Positions 61,973 to 64,000 of a DNA stretch of 64,000 nucleotides are shown in pieces (the first letter of the stretch is position 1; each line of letters opens with the position of its first letter). The position numbers and the translations under genes were made by a program. Below the pieces are notes generated by a model. The model was not told the origin of the DNA and ran no database searches. It saw only the letters and a program-made list of their open reading frames with translations. This DNA comes from Branchiostoma floridae (lineage: Eukaryota > Chordata > Leptocardii > Amphioxiformes > Branchiostomatidae). The stretch is taken from the NCBI RefSeq assembly GCF_000003815.2, contig NC_049985.1, positions 12,447,226 through 12,511,225 on the forward strand, in the 5' to 3' direction.

Positions 61973-64000
61973 ATGATGTCTGCCTTGAAGCTGTTTGTAA
62001 CAGTGATTCATGACTACACTAACTTCACCACAGTTGTGCTGGCTGTGTTTGTGTTCTTGTTGTTGTACAAGTTGTTCCAGAAGCCCAGCAACCTGCCCCC
62101 CGGACCACGCCCATGGCCACTTGTTGGGAACCTCTTAACTCTGAGCCATGTGAGCTTCTGTGTTTCTTTTACAATGCTAACCAAGCTTTTCAAAGTTAAA
62201 ATTTTAGTTACATAAGTTTTATACATCATATAGGGTAAAAGTTCCCTTATGTATGACTCTGGCAGCATTGGTATCAAGGAAGTGAATGGTACAGTAAATT
62301 AGTTGTCATTGCTGCATTAACTAGTACAACTTATTTGCCTTAAAAGTTTTTCTCTCTTAGTGCAATTTAACTTCCAGCCATGCAAACAAGACAAATGACT
62401 GATCCAGTTGTTGATTGTTCACATGAAAGCTTATTAATATGTAACACCTGTTGCAAAGCTTTGATTGGCCGAGAGTTAGACTTACAATTGGGTTGCACCA
62501 CAAAAAGGCAAACATTTACCTGTGCCACTGCAGGGAATGGAATGTCAGGGTCAGAAACAATCATCATTTGCACTTCCAACAGTCTTTTCCACCCAATATT
62601 ACTCATTATATGACATGATTTGTTGTTTTTAGGACTCAGCACACCTCCAGTATGTGGAGTGGGCTCGGCAGTACGGTGATGTTTTCACTCTATACTACGG
62701 TCCCGTGCCTACTGTTGTTATCAATGGCGTCCACACCATCCAAGAGACCCTGTTCAACAAGCCGGATATCTTTTCAGATAGACCAAGATTTACTGATGGC
62801 AAAGGTACTTAGAATACATTCAAGAACTTCAAATCATATGAAGTTTGGTATATGGTCTTAGGTCTTGACCTACTGAAAAGATGATCAGAGTTTGGCCCCC
62901 AGCAGTTTTCTATGGTACTGCAACAGAACTTCAATAGTTAGACCTTCTGGACACACATGGTTGTGATATATTGGTAGCACTTTGTCTCAGGATGAGTTCT
63001 CTAGCAGCTTTTTGATAAAACTGCAGGGATATCTTTGTTGCAAACTTTGAAAGACAATAATTACAGAAATGATAAATGCATTTTCATGATCATATATAAA
63101 AAGTCTGGTTAGTGTTTGTCAAAACTGTGGCTTTCGTACGTCCAGAACTTCACACTTTTTGTGTGTTTCAGGCATCATATTCGCTTACTATGGTCCCTTC
63201 TGGAAGGAACAGCGGATATTCACCATGTCAGGCCTGCGTGATTTTGGCTTTGGGAAGCGAAGTCTGGAGGGCAAAATCCTTGAGGAAGCAGAAGCTCTTA
63301 GGAAGGATATCATCAAGACAGGTAAATATTTCTTGTAAGCCTTGAATAATCCCTGTTTGGCTACTGAAGCATGAATACTTTTAAGGGGGACTATAGACAC
63401 AATAAGGGGTACAAACACTGCATGGGGTATGGACGTACTCAGACATTTCTGGGGATACGAACTTTACACTTTCACCATGCTAGAGAAGTCAACACTGAGT
63501 TGTATTTTGATATTAATTCATTTTGGCAATACCTCAGGGGTGGGTGCTAACTCGTACCTATTTCTCACCTAGAGGGTAGACCATTCAACATCAAAAATAT
63601 GTTAACGAAGGCTGTGATCAATGTCATCTGCTCCATCATATTCGGGGTACGGCACAGTTATGAAGACAGCGCCTTCCAAACTTTCCTGGAGGACATTGAG
63701 GTCAGGTTCAGTACCCCATTCCTTATTAATCAATTTTCACCTGTTCTTCGCCACCTGCCTGTACTGGGCCAATCAGCACAAAGGTTTCATTTGAGCCAAA
63801 AAAGGGGTGAACAATTTCTAAAAATGAAGGCTGACGAACATCAGAGAGACTTTGATCCAAGTGACATCCGAGACTTTGTGGACATCTTCATCAAGGAAAT
63901 GAGGAGCGGACAAAAGGAGAACTTTACAGAAGCCCAGCTGCTTTGCATCATCAACGATCTGATATCGGCTGGAACCGACACGACATCCCACAGTCTGTAC
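61973..64000 (+). CDS. Cytochrome P450, CYP2 clan, 3' end beyond the window
   Basis: Heme-thiolate monooxygenase anchored in the ER membrane. Exons: 61973-62149, 62633-62804, 63172-63321 and 63573-64000 (continuing), in phase throughout, 309 residues visible. The N-terminus has a membrane anchor (TVVLAVFVFLLLYKLF) and the proline hinge PPGPRPWPLVGNLL. Next come YGDVFTLYYGPVPTVVINGV, FSDRPRF, and the C-helix WKEQR motif followed by LRDFGFGKRSLEGKI, highly typical of CYP2. Exon 4 reads through a possible GTCAGG donor without a stop and reaches helix I (INDLISAGTDTTSHSLY), which supplies the oxygen-activating Thr. The ExxR and Cys heme-ligand regions lie outside. Either ATG at 61973 or the next codon could be the start. 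Substrate and subfamily cannot be told. Confidence 0.93.

Noticed and set aside
61817-62011. 5' exon of the Kelch gene on the minus strand
   Set aside because: It ends at a donor-like site in the right phase, but the peptide (SSLTADKVVYKLIGLYK) has no BTB features.

Overview
The window is animal nuclear DNA: AT-rich, intron-heavy, with GT-AG split genes and many short inverted-repeat transposons. A lancelet (Branchiostoma) or a similar invertebrate deuterostome fits best. This is an inference from gene content (an EF-hand nicotinamidase, which vertebrates lack, beside chordate-like MGAT4 and CYP2 genes) and from repeat content. No search was run. Three 100-N runs mark assembly gaps.

Layout. 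(1) 1-4848: upstream DNA with small repeats. (2) 4849-45483, plus strand: one large gene for an MGAT4A/B-type N-acetylglucosaminyltransferase. I could follow 13 exons in register from 21718 to the stop, plus a probable membrane-anchor first exon at 4849. Its introns hold most of the repeats, a 21-bp minisatellite, a near-perfect 84-base hairpin and a possible enhancer. (3) 45.6-46.9 kb: poly(A) signal, a 43-bp minisatellite, then a CpG-containing promoter. (4) 46892-50761, plus: a seven-exon EF-hand/isochorismatase gene (Naam/pnc-1-type nicotinamidase) carrying two single-base frame disruptions in exon 6. (5) 50.8-53.7 kb: a truncated duplicate of the last exon of the Kelch gene, a 356-bp inverted-repeat element and a foldback repeat. 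(6) 53682-56494, plus: a secreted C-type lectin with a coiled-coil neck. (7) 58735-61652, minus: BACK and six Kelch repeats of a KLHL-family gene whose BTB start is not in view. (8) 61973 to the window end, plus: the first two thirds of a CYP2-clan cytochrome P450, cut by the window edge in helix I.

The genes are ordinary metazoan loci with unrelated jobs (Golgi N-glycan branching, NAD salvage, lectin recognition, probable ubiquitin-ligase adaptor, monooxygenase). I see no bacterial-style operon, CRISPR array or autonomous transposon. The more unusual signals are the intronic hairpin, the Kelch 3'-end duplication that supplies an 'empty site' for a transposon, the relic lectin exon, two minisatellites sharing a core, and the nicotinamidase frame breaks.
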